From Beroe ovata (taxonomy: Eukaryota; Ctenophora; Nuda; Beroida; Beroidae): a stretch of DNA of 25,507 nt. The stretch spans positions 72,818-98,324 of the forward strand of contig CAMPET010000024.1 of NCBI GenBank assembly GCA_946803715.1, read 5' to 3'. The translations under genes were made by a program, and so were the position numbers. The notes under the pieces are model-generated. The model saw nothing but the letters and a program-made list of their open reading frames with translations. It made no database searches and was not told the DNA's origin. This document shows, one piece after another, positions 10,238 to 22,800 of the stretch. Position 1 is the stretch's first letter. Each line of letters begins with the position of its first letter.

Positions 10238-11601
10238 ACCGGTGATTCGAGCCTGCATGTAAATAGTTACATAGTATACAATTTCCAAGGAATAATTTGA
10301 TCACATATTTGGATGTAAAAGTTCGTTGATTGTTGATGTATTAACGTTTAATTCATATAGTTGTTTCATTGAAGATTCATGCAAAATAAATGTATAAATC
10401 TCGATAACCCATTCATTTTTAGACCTATGCTTATGATAAAGAAGAATCTCAATCGAATATAGCGGGTTATTTTGACAGCTTAGAACCGACAAATTATCAT
10501 AGCAGTGACCACCTGCACCAGCTCTTTTCTCACGCATTTTCTCACACAGCACATGGTACAGCAGCTGGCTAGCTCATCTCAGCTCGATAATTTGCCTACA
10601 CAGAGATTGGAATGAGGCGTGAAGAGATCGGGAAGTCAGCGCGTGCTGACAGCTGCTATTGCTCCAGGTTAGAAAACGTGCTCAGTCCGGATAAACTTGA
10701 CGGAATATTTTTTGAACGATATTCCTAATTGATTTCCTTGTCATGATGTACCTGGCCGTCTTCAAATTTTGTTTTTTAGCCGATATATTTCATGCGCCCT
10801 CGTGCAGGTACTATGATATAGATTATAGGTAGGTAAGTACTGTTTGAGTCGCGCCGTAGCACATTATTTATTAAATTTCGCTCAATAAATATATTGAATC
10901 CGGTCAACGATGCAACTCGATCGATCGTTGTACCTGATTATGTTTCCATCATCGACTGCAGCACATCTCAGGGCCGTCTCTCCCTCTGGCTGATCGAGTT
11001 AGCAGAGAGAGGGGCATAATTACAATGAAATGTAATTCGGATCAATTAGTATACTCGCTATTTTTACATTTTGATCCCTGGTGTTACGTTTCATCTTACA
11101 CCCAATCTTCCGTCCGACTTTTTTTCGATGTCCCTTCGAGTCAAGATTTATCATTCGATCCCTTTATCCTTGATGTGAAATAATATGTGTCTTATGTTGT
11201 GAATATTTGCAATGGTGTAATCGATATTTCCATTGGGATGAATGGGTCAAAACCCGCGTGTACGATTCATATTTTAACACGTCTGCAAATTGGTGAATCC
11301 TGCACAATACAAATCAAGGTCCCTTCCTGTCTTTGCAATCTAGACTGGGTAGTGCATACGTATGATTTGATAATGAAATTCCAAACCCCCGCTGCAGCGA
11401 AGAGTGTAAATTTGTAATTTCCGGAGGTTCTCTACCCGTTAATTGAATTCCCTCTTGCACTGTATTGTGTGATGTGCAGCTTCTTTGCGCACACGCTCAC
11501 AGTCATATTTTGTAACACAACGCATTTTCATGGGGTTTGACAACGTCTTACCATGCAGTAGGTATCCCTCATTCGATCAAGATACTCATTTCGTTTGTTC
11601 G

Positions 11602-11645
11602 TGTGGAAATACTTGGTTCTCCATGTGGAAATACTTGGTTCTCCA
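11602..11645. repeat. Perfect 22-base tandem duplication
   Basis: Two identical adjacent 22-base units, 11602-11623 and 11624-11645, each beginning tgtggaaatacttggttc. The lack of any difference suggests a recent slippage or duplication event. No gene is seen around it. Confidence 0.9.
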
Positions 11646-13129
11646 TGCTACTATAGGCTTGTTCATATTGTGTAATTCAAATTCAATTCGGGATGTACGA
11701 GCTGATAGCGTGTATTTGTTCAATTTCTCCTGCTCTTGAACCTCGGTGTAATGTTTTCACAATAGTCGTGCGCTTTTTCCAGTACATTCTCATCCTCATT
11801 TTGACAGTTGAGGAGTATAATAGCAGACGTACAGTATAGCCATGCTCTGTATCATTTTCGTACTGGTGTCTCTGGAGTCGTGCCTCTTGCAGTTGCAGCA
11901 TAGCATCTGGCGATAAAATGATAATTTACCAGAAATTCAGTATTCCAAATTATCTAGAGTTAGGCAAATTATGTAATTAGTCGGATTATGAATGTAGACT
12001 AGAGTAACAACCGATAATAACTGACAGTCACTAACACTTCTCGTACTGTTCTCAAAGAGTACGTCCAATGCGCGGCTGTCCTATCATATTCATAGCACGA
12101 GCACAGACACTGGACAGATTTAAGCAGACAGCAGTGAGAGTTGGTAGTGATAGGTACAGTGCAGACTGTTCAGTTTCTGTCAACTCCATCATGGATACTC
12201 ATGATGGATACTCATAGCTCTGATTGTGGATATTTAGACCCAGTTTTCCCCTCACAATGCCGATCTCAATCTGTACCAGTGGTTCAGTTTACCAGCCACC
12301 AATGCGAGAATAACAATAAAACCGTCTCCCTCCCCACCCCCATGGTCTCATCATATGTTATTACAGTCCCGAAGCTAGCCCCCAGGCAAAGGCTGCGGCG
12401 CGTACCGCCACGCCGCACCATTTGATAAATTCATTATGCTGAATAATATTTTGCAGATTTGTTACACGGGTTATCCCCCCTTTTCACACACACATATTTA
12501 TAAAGAATATTTACTCATTATTCGATTATCGGACGAACTAACCTCATTTTGCTGGGTGTGCTGTAGTGTACTGAGATTCGGTTTCAAACCCAGAAATTTA
12601 ATTGGACTTTATTTTCCACCCTGCTCTTTCTGCAAGATGACCTGTGTGCAAAACAGTTTCCTGTGTTTTGATACTCGCCACGGCCATTTCTGCGGAATTC
12701 ACATTTTCTGTGACCTTCTTGCAATCTCACACACGCTTGGGCATCACTATATATGTTGTGACTGTCGTCAAAAACTAACGTCATGGCTATCCTATGTATG
12801 ACAGTCCTCCAAAACCTGCAATTACTTCATGCGTCTATCTGCTATCATATCACGAATTACCGAATGCTAAATTAGGAATATTTATCATCACCCCAGTATG
12901 CGATGCTCCTCCTCCTTCTTTATCAGCATCGAGTCATCGTGTACAGAAGTTGTTTGTCTCGGTGCAGTCGTTTGAGATGTTGCGGAAATAATTCTCCGTT
13001 TGACCGTGACTCACAGATAATAGCTGTTTGCTGTTTGGATTGCCAAACACATAGGTCATAGATTGATTGTGACCTACAAAGCATGACTTATTCATGAATT
13101 TCATACTTTTCCTGCAGGCCAAATGCAAG

Positions 13130-13820
13130 ATGGCCGTCACCAACAGATATCAGTGTATTCTCATATTGTTATCAGGTTTCTCTTGTCAATCAGTGTCACT
13201 CCCGATTCTTGACTTTTCTCATCATTCTTCTACACCCTCCCCCCACTTTTCTACCTATCGCACCTCTCTCTAATTACACTCCCCCCTGCAGCAGCTCTCG
13301 CAGTTGGTAGCTCCCCCTCTGTCTCCTATGCCCGGGGCTCAGGGCCCCTCTCCCTACACCGGTCACGACGCGGGGCCTCCTCCATCTCGATAGGACCACC
13401 CACTTTCTACGGGGAGCCGGGCAATCATACGGTGCAAGTTGGTATGAACATCCAGCTGAGCTGTAAGATAGCGGCAAACCCTCTTGCGCACGTGGCGATA
13501 AAGTTCAACCCTGAGGATAGACCCATAACGGTGAGATTCATATCATGACTTTCCAAAAAAATCGCTTTACTGAGTTCAAATTCAGGATATCGAAGTACTT
13601 GATGGAGTTGGACCATTTCCTTTTCGGATCTTCATAACGCGTGATGTATCGCAATTTCAGATGGCATTCCCGAAGTACGGAACCTCACCCACGGGCGGGA
13701 AGACGATTGTGTACCTGGATCTCGATAATTTGCAGCTGGAGGACGAGGGCAGGTACACTTGTTACGGGGAAAATGAGCATGGCAGAGTGGAGTCGCATGG
13801 CTGGCTCAAGTTTGGTAGAG
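13130..13820 (+). other. Signal peptide, propeptide-like segment and Ig domain 1 (exons 1-3)
   Basis: Exons 13130-13175, 13292-13530 (or 13295, a NAGNAG acceptor) and 13661-13820. Exon 1 to 2 joining creates a signal-like start, MAVTNRY then CILILLSAALAV, with plausible cleavage after ALA. Residues 39-42 read RSRR followed by G, a furin-type site, in a Ser/Gly/Arg-rich stretch. Ig domain 1 runs from about [11 protein letters not shown], with the first cysteine in IQLSCKIA, to [16 protein letters not shown], the classic D-x-G-x-Y-x-C end. A phase-0 intron splits the Ig domain. It ends in phase 1, usual for exchangeable extracellular modules. The start ATG was chosen because it alone yields a signal peptide and phase-compatible splicing. 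Confidence 0.75.
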
Positions 13821-16800
13821 GTGGGTGTGGCATCTTATCAAATTTTCATGATCATGGTTTTTTTATACATTTTCCAAAGCTCGAGAGGGGTGTAAAACTA
13901 AACACCATTTGTCATATGAGTGCGCTTATTTAATTACTATCGTTTGATGAAATTATTGCGTATATATCAGCGGCAAAATATCAAACTGATGTTCTAACAC
14001 ACTGCACTCAACATCTGTCACAGAAATACAGATCTTTTCCAAATTTATTCTATTACCCGTTTTATCCGCATTCCGCGGGGCCGATAATCCCTCAATCTTG
14101 TTCCCTCTCCCCGGTGCTATGATCTTTTGTAAACGACATGTTTTTACGTACGTGACTTGAGGACATGATTGTTAGATACACTTTCTTATTAACTCTCTTT
14201 CTTGTATCGGAAACGTGGCGATGGCGATATCATTTCGATAGCTCAGGTACAGTCATGTACACAAAAAATTGTCAGCTTATAGTGTGATATTGATGTAATA
14301 TCCGGTAAGATGCCGGTGTGATTTGGATGCGTTCTTTTTCCGTCCATTTATCCTCAAATACCCGATAATTTCAGTGTGCAACTGTAACCAGTACGGGGTT
14401 GCATTCCCTCAGAAACCCTGTGATGACGATGGTAACTGTGTGTGTCGGGAAAATGTCGGCGGTGAGCGGTGCGATGAATGTCAGGTTTGTACCGGAATTA
14501 CGGGACACTGTTATTGCCAGCAGTTCCTGCAGTTGAGAAACACTTTCCAACCGTTTGTGATTCACTCAAGAATTTACAAGTACAAACTTACGTTTCACTC
14601 AAACTGAGCTTCAACTTCAGGAGGGATTTTTCAACTATCCGTTCTGTCAACCGTGTGAATGTAACCCATGGGGTACAATTGATCAGAGTCTGAGCTGTGA
14701 TCAGAAGACGGGCGAGTGTAACTGTTTGCCTGATAGATCGATATTCGACTCTGTGAAGTGTGATGGTTGTCAGCCAGGCGACTATTTCGATGTTGTTACC
14801 AGCAGATGTCAACGTAAGTTACGGTCGGCCGTTTAAGTTGTTGCGACGAAAGCTTTCGGTTGCAACTTTCAAGCAGGGAGCTCACTTCTCGTTTTCAGCC
14901 TGTCAGTGTTTCCCCACTGGCTCTGTGTCGAAAGACTGTGACTATATAAGCGGACAGTGCGAGTGCAAGGAGAAGTACGTTGGAGACAAGTGTTCACAAT
15001 GCGCGGTAAGTTTCCCACCCTCAGTGCTTGTTAATCCGCGCGCGGCGCGGCTCAAGCCGCGCATAAACGATGCTACTTGTGGTGAATAAATTTAGAAAAT
15101 ATTGCCGCGCCTTACACGAACAATAAATTCCCACGGTATTTGCGACAATGGCAAATTAAGAGATGTAACCTATCTGCCCTTGTATCAGGATGGTTTCTAC
15201 GACCGTGACCGAGGGTGCAAGCCGTGCGAGTGTGTCGTTGAGAATACACTTCGTGGCGAGATCCGGTGTGAAGCTGATTCCGGTCAGTGTCTCTGTAAGC
15301 CCGGACTAGCATACTCTGATGAGAGAACGTGTGCAACGTGTCCAGCTAACACGTACTACACTGCGGCTGAGGGTTGTGTCCCGTGTGGGTGTGATCCTAA
15401 CGGGACAGAGAGGTGTGGTGCGGGTGGGGAGTGTGTCTGCAAGGACAATTTCGCGGGAGATCGGTGTCAACAGTGTGAGGTAGGATCATTGCAGATGATT
15501 CTCATAGTTTAATCAGTGATTATCATTTAATACAGATAAGGTCAGAGTAGATCACGCATGGAAAGTGGCTTTCGATTTAAATCCCCCCTCTTTCTAGGCG
15601 AGTTACTATGGGTACGAAAGTGGCTCATGTAAGCCGTGTGAGTGTAACGAGTACGGTGCCACCTCACTACAATGTGATGAGAATGGGCAGTGCCTGTGTG
15701 AGGATGGATATGATCTCATAGATTCTGTACGATGTGATGGGTGTCCGCCGGGCAAGACCATCTCACAAAACGCGGTGGAGGGAGAGAGTAGTGTTTGTGT
15801 TGGTAAGTTGATTACATTTTTCAGGACTCAATCCCTTAAACCCCTCGGATCGATTTCATTCCCATTATATTCTCACTCTCATTACAGATTGTGGGTGTAA
15901 CCCGATGGGTTCTCTCAGCTACCAGTGTGATCTGTACACTGGAGAGTGTAATTGTAGGACCAGTGTAATTGGTATTCATTGTGACGAGTGTGAGGTTCGT
16001 GACAGGAGGAGAGATTTCAGTCATTGGCAAATGAATCACAACTTTTTCTTCCGATTCTTCCTAATTGAAAATTCTTCTGCTTATCGCCATTGACTATGGA
16101 TCAACCAAACTATGTCCCCTTTCACAAAACCACTCATAGGAGGGAAGCTACGGATTCGCCCTGTTTGGCGAATGTAGGCCGTGTGGGTGCGATCCTGAGA
16201 ACTCTCTGAGTTCTGTCTGTGATGAGAACTCTGGACAGTGCTCGTGTAGGGACAACATGGTGTTCACTGACACACGGACTTGCACAGGATGCCAAGCTGG
16301 ACAGTACAGCAGGGATGGCATATGCCATGGTTAGTATGTGTGTGACATGTGCCACCAATTTAACACGAGGAATTTGATACGAGTCCCACACCTCATGATG
16401 ACTCTATGAACAGAAGTGCTCATTCTGTGACAATCCTATCTACACCTCCCTCTCGTAGATTGTGGCTGTAACGCGGAGGGCTCACTTTCTGCCCAGTGTG
16501 ACGATTCTGGACAGTGTATATGTCACCCTACCGTACAAGGACTGAAGTGTGATGAATGCAAGGTGAGTGATGTTCCCACTACTATACTCCTCTCAAACTA
16601 CTCTTCAGTTCCATAGCAACTATACTGGTTGCTATGGTGATATGACTGCTGTAACCATTTATCCACATTCCCCACATCCTCCCTCAGCCCGGTTACTTTG
16701 CTCTCTCCGAATTGGGGTGTACTGAGTGTGGTTGTAACGAGTTTGGTGTGGTCGACAAAAACGCTCCCTGCGACCCAGTGTCCGGACAATGTGAATGTCT

Positions 16801-19800
16801 GCCCGGGCAAGATCGCATCAGCTCCAGGACGTGTGATGGTTGTGAAGCCGGGTTCTACATGAATGTTAACGACCCTACACAGTGCTTCAGTGAGTCTACA
16901 AAATGACTTTTACTTACTCAATTATAAGGGCACAGGAGGAGTATTCTCATTCAATTGTTTTACACGCTTTAAATGATCTAGAGTTTGACTGGTTATAGTG
17001 TCTCCTCTCACTGTCTCTTTATCTCAGGTTGTGAATGTCACCCACACGGATCGTATGATGAAGAGTGTGATTTGTACACGGGAGCGTGTGATTGTGAAGA
17101 AAATGTGGAGGGTACCAAGTGTGATTCGTGTGAGGTGAGGAATTCATTGAGGATCAATGCTAATGATTTGTCATTCGGAAATGTCTTTGTTGCCGGACTC
17201 CGGAATTCTGATTGAAGATGAACTAACGATGGGTAATTTGCAAATTTTTCCCTCAGGAGGGATTTTATGGTTTGAACGTAGCTGGGATAGAGGAGTGTGT
17301 CCCCTGCGGGTGTGACCCGGAGGGTGCTATGGATACCACGTGTGACGTGTTCGGGCAGTGTATCTGTCGCCAAGGTTACGGCGGGATCGACTCCCGCACA
17401 TGTGAGGGCTGCCCGCCCGGACAATATCCCGATAATGAGTCTGGAAAATGTGCACGTGAGTGTATACTGTAAAATTCACCCCCACATTTCATCACGCAGT
17501 AAACTCATCAATCATCCATGGATCACACAACAACAATCGCTGATCAATGAATCACACGTCAATGCTCATGATGACCATCACTGATAATGACTGATAACCA
17601 CCTCATCAAATCCGCAGCATGTGCATGTGACCCCAGGGGAGCAGTCTCAGACACGTGTCAGACAGACGGTACGTGTTTCTGTGGTGACAACGTACAGTCA
17701 GACAAGTGCGACATTTGTGAGGTTAGCTACCCGAAATAAAACTGTGTCGAATTCTTTCCATGGAGGCAGGCTTTCGTTAAAAGAACCCGCAGCGTATCCC
17801 GCATTTCCCCTTATGCCACCTTATATTCACACACATCATCTCCCGGCACCCCGCAGGCGGGACACTATTTCGGGGAGGACGATGTACCGGGATGCATCCC
17901 CTGTGGATGTGACCTGTCCGGTACCATATCCGCCGACGGGAGCTGCGACACAAACACAGGGCAGTGTGACTGTGACGACTCGCTCCATTTCATTAACTCC
18001 CGCACGTGCGAACAGTGCGAACGCAACGAGTACATCAACAACAACCTCTGCACAGGTAAGTTACTGTGAGCAGCATTAGAAGCTCATCGTGCTTTTTTTA
18101 CATAACTCATTTAAAGTATTCTCATGTTTGGAATCATGTCAATTTTTTGCTCACTGAACTCGATTCTTGATATACTTCTCACTCCAACGTCCAACCCTAT
18201 CTCAGATTGTGGTTGTCACCCGAAAGGTTCGAATGATTTACAGTGCAATGTGCTAACTGGACAGTGTTCCTGTAAAGACGGAGCCGAGGGAAAGAAGTGC
18301 GATTCTTGTCAGGTATGTTTTAACATTACTGGTGACTGGTGGAAGTATTCATTGGGAAAACCAAAAAAGCGAGAATTTTCCTCATTTCAATCAACCCCAG
18401 GACGGATTCTATGATTCCGGCGATGGTTGTGTTCCTTGTGCATGTGTGACGGAAAACACTGTTAACGGTGACGTCACCTGTGACAACACCGGTCAATGTA
18501 ACTGTGCGCCTGATACCGCTTATTCGAACCCGGAGAAGTGTGCCGCGTGTGAGGACGGGACTTATCAGAAGAACGGCGTTTGCACACGTTAGTACTTAGC
18601 CACGTGTCTATTTCAATTGTCTCGACTAACAACTCATGAATCACGCGCTAAGAATAACGCGTGAATCACGTGCTATGAATAACGCGTGTGGATTGAGTGA
18701 TCTTCCCGAAATGTGAGTTTTCTCCACCTCCCAGCTTGTGACTGTCACATGGGTGCATCTGCTAGTGGAACGTGTGATGGAGATACTGGACAGTGCCAGT
18801 GTTTGGAGAATGTTCACGGGCGAAGATGTGACCAATGTTTGGTGAGTTGCGAAAACAAGAAAATAACCGCAATTTATCATTATCTATGCTCCTTCAAACA
18901 GAATAACTTGCAGTCAGGGTGATCATATCCATCATTTCAGGGTGACACTTTCGGTATCAACTCAGGAGAAGGCTGTCAGGAATGTGCGTGTAACATCCAC
19001 GGTACTATCGACAAGTCCACATCATGTGACCAAGTGACCGGTCAGTGTGAGTGTCTACCTGGACAAGACAGGTATGAAACCAGGACGTGTGATGGATGCG
19101 TTGCTAGGGACAACTCGTTCCTCGACCCAGAGACAAGAACCTGTATCCGTGAGTAACTATCAGTAACTATCAGCAACTATCAGTAACTATCAGTTACTCT
19201 CACTACCTATCAGTAACTATCAGTAACTATCAGTAACTAGAGATGTAACTGAAATACCACTCACTCATCTCGAATATTGTGTAGGAGTTAGAGGGGTATT
19301 TCAGTGGTTCGTTTCCCAAAATAATGCTGACTTTCCTCAGCTTGCGAATGTGTTGACCTAGGGTCAAAGAGTCTGAACTGTACTCTTTACGAGGGTATCT
19401 GTGATTGTAAGACTGGGGTTGTGGGAGACAAGTGTGATATAAGTGAGTAGTAGAGAGATGTCTTGCTTCTCGCGTTATCATGACATATTGTCATGACTGC
19501 ATCACAAGTGATTCACTTGACAATGTCATGACTTCACTACAAGTGATTCACTTGACGTTGTCATGCCATCCAACCACCCTGTCATAACGACATAATATGT
19601 GACATTTCCCTTTAGTCGGTCAATCAAAGGATGATGCGGTAAAGTATGGCGATCCAGCTCAACTCAGCTGTTCACTGAACAAAGGCGCAGCAGATAGGAC
19701 AGAATGGGTCGGGCCTGATGGGTGTGTCAGGTACATATAGTCACCCCGAAACAGTGACTTTATAGTTGCGGCAGGTCATATATCGTGATAGGATAGATTT

Positions 19801-22800
19801 GTGATATCAATTGGTACGATTTACAACGCCGAATATATGACGTCCGAAGAGTGAAGTCGCAGTAACACCGGGAATCCGCAGTATGGAGTGCGGTCACCCC
19901 AACATACTGGAGGAGTCAGACTACCTGTCTCTGAACTATGTCCCAGAGGAGGACGAGAGTTACAAGTGCAGATTCTACTTTGGGGAAGAGTACCAGGAGT
20001 ACACGGCCACTGTCGATGTCATTAGTAAGTGTGCCATCTGTCACAGGAGGAGGTGTAATGTGTATTATTTGAAAGACAGCCGGTCACTACACGTGTGTGT
20101 TTCCATGGTTACATCAAAAACCACACGCCTTGGCGATATCACCATCGTTTTCACCTCCGCATCCATCCAGCGTACGAGCTGCCCTCTATCCGAGTGTTGA
20201 AGGGAAGTGAGGTTACCCTAACAACAGTAGTTGGCGGGTTACAGGATAGACCGAATAAGGGAATAGAATGGCGACACAAGGGTGATCCTTGTACTGAGCG
20301 ACGATGCAAGATTGACGGTCATGGAGTAACAGAAACACGGTACGTACAAACTACAAATAGACTGAGACTTCATATTTTGGAGCTTTCTTTTCACTTAGAT
20401 CGAGATCCTTTTCTAGCTCACTACAATGTGGTTGATAGACTGAGACTTCATATTTAGGAGCTTTCTTATCACTTAGATCGAGAACTTTTTCCCACTCAAC
20501 TTCGTCCCCTCACTCACTTCCTGGTCAGAGTAAAGGAAGAGGATGAATGGACGCTAATATCGGAGCTCTATGTTGGAGTAGTGGACGAGAATGTAAGATA
20601 CACTGCATTCTTCAAATACAAAGGACGGACATTCAGGACGTTCACCATTGTCACTGTCTACGGTGAGTTGTCTTCGTCTTACTTCTCCATGACCTAATTG
20701 AGGATATTACTGAGGATTCTTTACTCTTCCAGCATATCTAAAAAACAGCTCATCTTATTCAACATTCCCACAGATTGCAACTGCTATCCTGAGGGTTCCA
20801 GAAACGAAGTCTGTGACTCCATCACCCAGCAATGCGATTGCAAGGACAATTTCATGGGGGTCAATTGTGATCAATGCATGGTAAGGCGTGAAAACTTTAT
20901 TGTTTCCAAAACGATCCCACATCCTATTGAGAATCATCCTGCTCCAATGAGGACAGTATTCATAACGCCCCACCCTCTCTTCCTCACTGATCTCCTGCTA
21001 CTACAATCCAGGACGAGTTCTATGCGCCCAGCTCAGGGTGTCTGGCGTGTGATTGTGACACTGATCATGCCGTTGGTAACCTCTGTGACAAGGTAACGGG
21101 TCAGTGTGCCTGTGAGGAGGGAATCACATACGTCGACCCACGCAGGTACACATCCTTCATGACGTCACGAGTTGATATGACATCACGAGTTGTTATGACA
21201 TCGCGAGTTGTTATGACATCACGTGGGGTTGTCATGGAGAATTGTCATGACATATATCATTTCATATCAATACACCAATTCTGGTACTCTTGTCTGGGAT
21301 TTCCATTCCCGTGACATACCGTGACACTGTGTGTGTGCGTGTGTGTGTGACATGTTACATCTTTCAGATGTACAAAATGTCGGGACGGCACATATTTGGT
21401 TGATGGCGAGTGTGCGGCGTGCGGGTGTGTGACGGTGAACACACTCGCAGACGGGTGTGATGATATCGGGGCGTGCTTCTGTAATCCGTCACACACCTAC
21501 CTTGATCCTCGCATCTGTGAGAGATGTGCTCCGGGTACTTACCTAGTGGATGGAGTTTGCCAAGGTAAGAACGTGGTTGTGTCTCCGTGTCTCCTCTCTA
21601 TAGCGAGTGTCTCGGTGTCTCATCGAATAACCTCACGAGACACACATATCTTTCGAACAAAATCCTGTGAAAAGCCGAGAAATGGTTTCTGAATCTCCTC
21701 TCTGCAGAGTGTGGGTGTGATGAAGCTGGTTCGGAGTCACTGGTGTGTGCGGAAGACAGCGGAGAGTGCACGTGTAAATCCCGTTACCAAGGCGACAAGT
21801 GTGATACTTGCGAGGTGAGTTGACCTGTGCTCAGATTCGTGACATTGATCAATGATCACTTCCTGAACCAAAAAATAGAAATTGACAATTTGCTGCACTG
21901 AAATTGTTCCCGCGCTGCGTGACCCAAATACTCCGCGCGCGCTGCGCGTCTCCGTGGTTTTCAGTTCACTGAGTAGAACAGGGGCGCGCAACGTGTGCAC
22001 AACTGAAATTGACCCTAAGATCTGTAAAAGGAGGGCCTACAAGACCAAGCATGGTATATGTTCTGTCCTTTTGCAGGACGGATTTACACGGAATGAGAAT
22101 GGACAGTGTGTCCCGTGTAACTGTGATACTAGCGGATCAACAAACAGCGTGTGTGACAAAGAGACAGGGCAGTGCGAGTGTAACTTTGGACATGAGGGAC
22201 AAACGTGTGATGAATGTCAGGTACGTGTAACGTGTCATTGACCACAAAGGTACCATGCGCTGTTGTCATGGTAACTTACCATGGTTTACATGGTAACATC
22301 TCTCCCCCCAGTTTGCGTACTACAAGGATAATGGGGAGTGTAGGAATTGCGCGTGTAACCCAATCGGAGTGGATACTTTTGACTGTGATCAGAATACTGG
22401 ACAGTGTGATTGTCTGCCTGGATACACTGGGAAACAATGTGACAGATGTACCGTGAGTACAGCTATACCTGCTCTAACCACTCACTATCACGTACATTGT
22501 CATAACTACAGTATATACACGCCTTGGTCCCACACCTAACCACCGTGTTGAATCAAGTTAAACTCAGATCATCTATGTTTGCAGGGGGTTGGAACCCCGC
22601 TACCTATTTAAACACATCCCCTTACTTTACCAGGAGGAGTACTACCAACAAAACGGGAGATGTAGACCCTGTATGTGCTCTGAACCTGGTTCTATCGACA
22701 ATACCTGTAATGACGATGGACAATGCACGTGTAGAACCGGTTTCCATGGTGACAGATGTGACACGTGTCAAGCTGAGTACTACAACACAGCCGAGGGGTG

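Larger units (their letters stand above)
9807..13129. other. Long non-coding stretch upstream of the Ig-LE gene
   Basis: About 3.3 kb with no coding exon I can support. The first part should carry the 3' UTR of the Tyr-rich gene. The rest may be the promoter and any 5' UTR introns of the Ig-LE gene. One GC-richer patch at 10560-10666 has an ATG at 10612 and a donor (tccag|gttaga at 10666/10667) and could be a 5' exon, but nothing fixes where it would splice. A perfect 22-base tandem duplication lies at 11602-11645, and a 13-base one (atggatactcat core) near 12190-12216. Confidence 0.45.
14375..19442 (+). other. LE block 1: LE domains 1-18 and truncated LE 19
   Basis: Exons: 14375-14484, 14621-14813, 14899-15005, 15189-15479, 15598-15802, 15888-15994, 16140-16329, 16459-16562, 16688-16889, 17028-17134, 17257-17455, 17618-17721, 17857-18055, 18206-18312, 18401-18587, 18735-18841, 18941-19148 and 19341-19442. 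A short exon (usually 107 bases, phase 1 to 0) carries the first seven cysteines of one LE, as in CxC...GxCxC...CxxC. The next long exon (about 187-208 bases, phase 0 to 1) gives its eighth cysteine and a whole second LE with a longer loop, typified by SRTCDGC. The exception is 15189-15479, a phase 0-0 exon fusing a long-loop LE with a short-type LE. The last exon stops after six cysteines (GDKCDI) and runs into an Ig domain. Confidence 0.9.

Noticed and set aside
10301-10552. 83-codon minus-strand ORF
   Set aside because: No domain, no signal peptide, AT-rich DNA and no neighbouring exons; expected by chance in this length.
12141-12801. Two adjacent plus-strand ORFs (94 and 121 codons)
   Set aside because: Neither has recognisable features, and their frames and ends do not meet usable splice sites leading into the Ig-LE gene.
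17621-18079. 152-codon plus-strand ORF
   Set aside because: It is the wrong frame of two LE exons and the intron between them; the LE frame has the cysteine pattern and matching splice sites.
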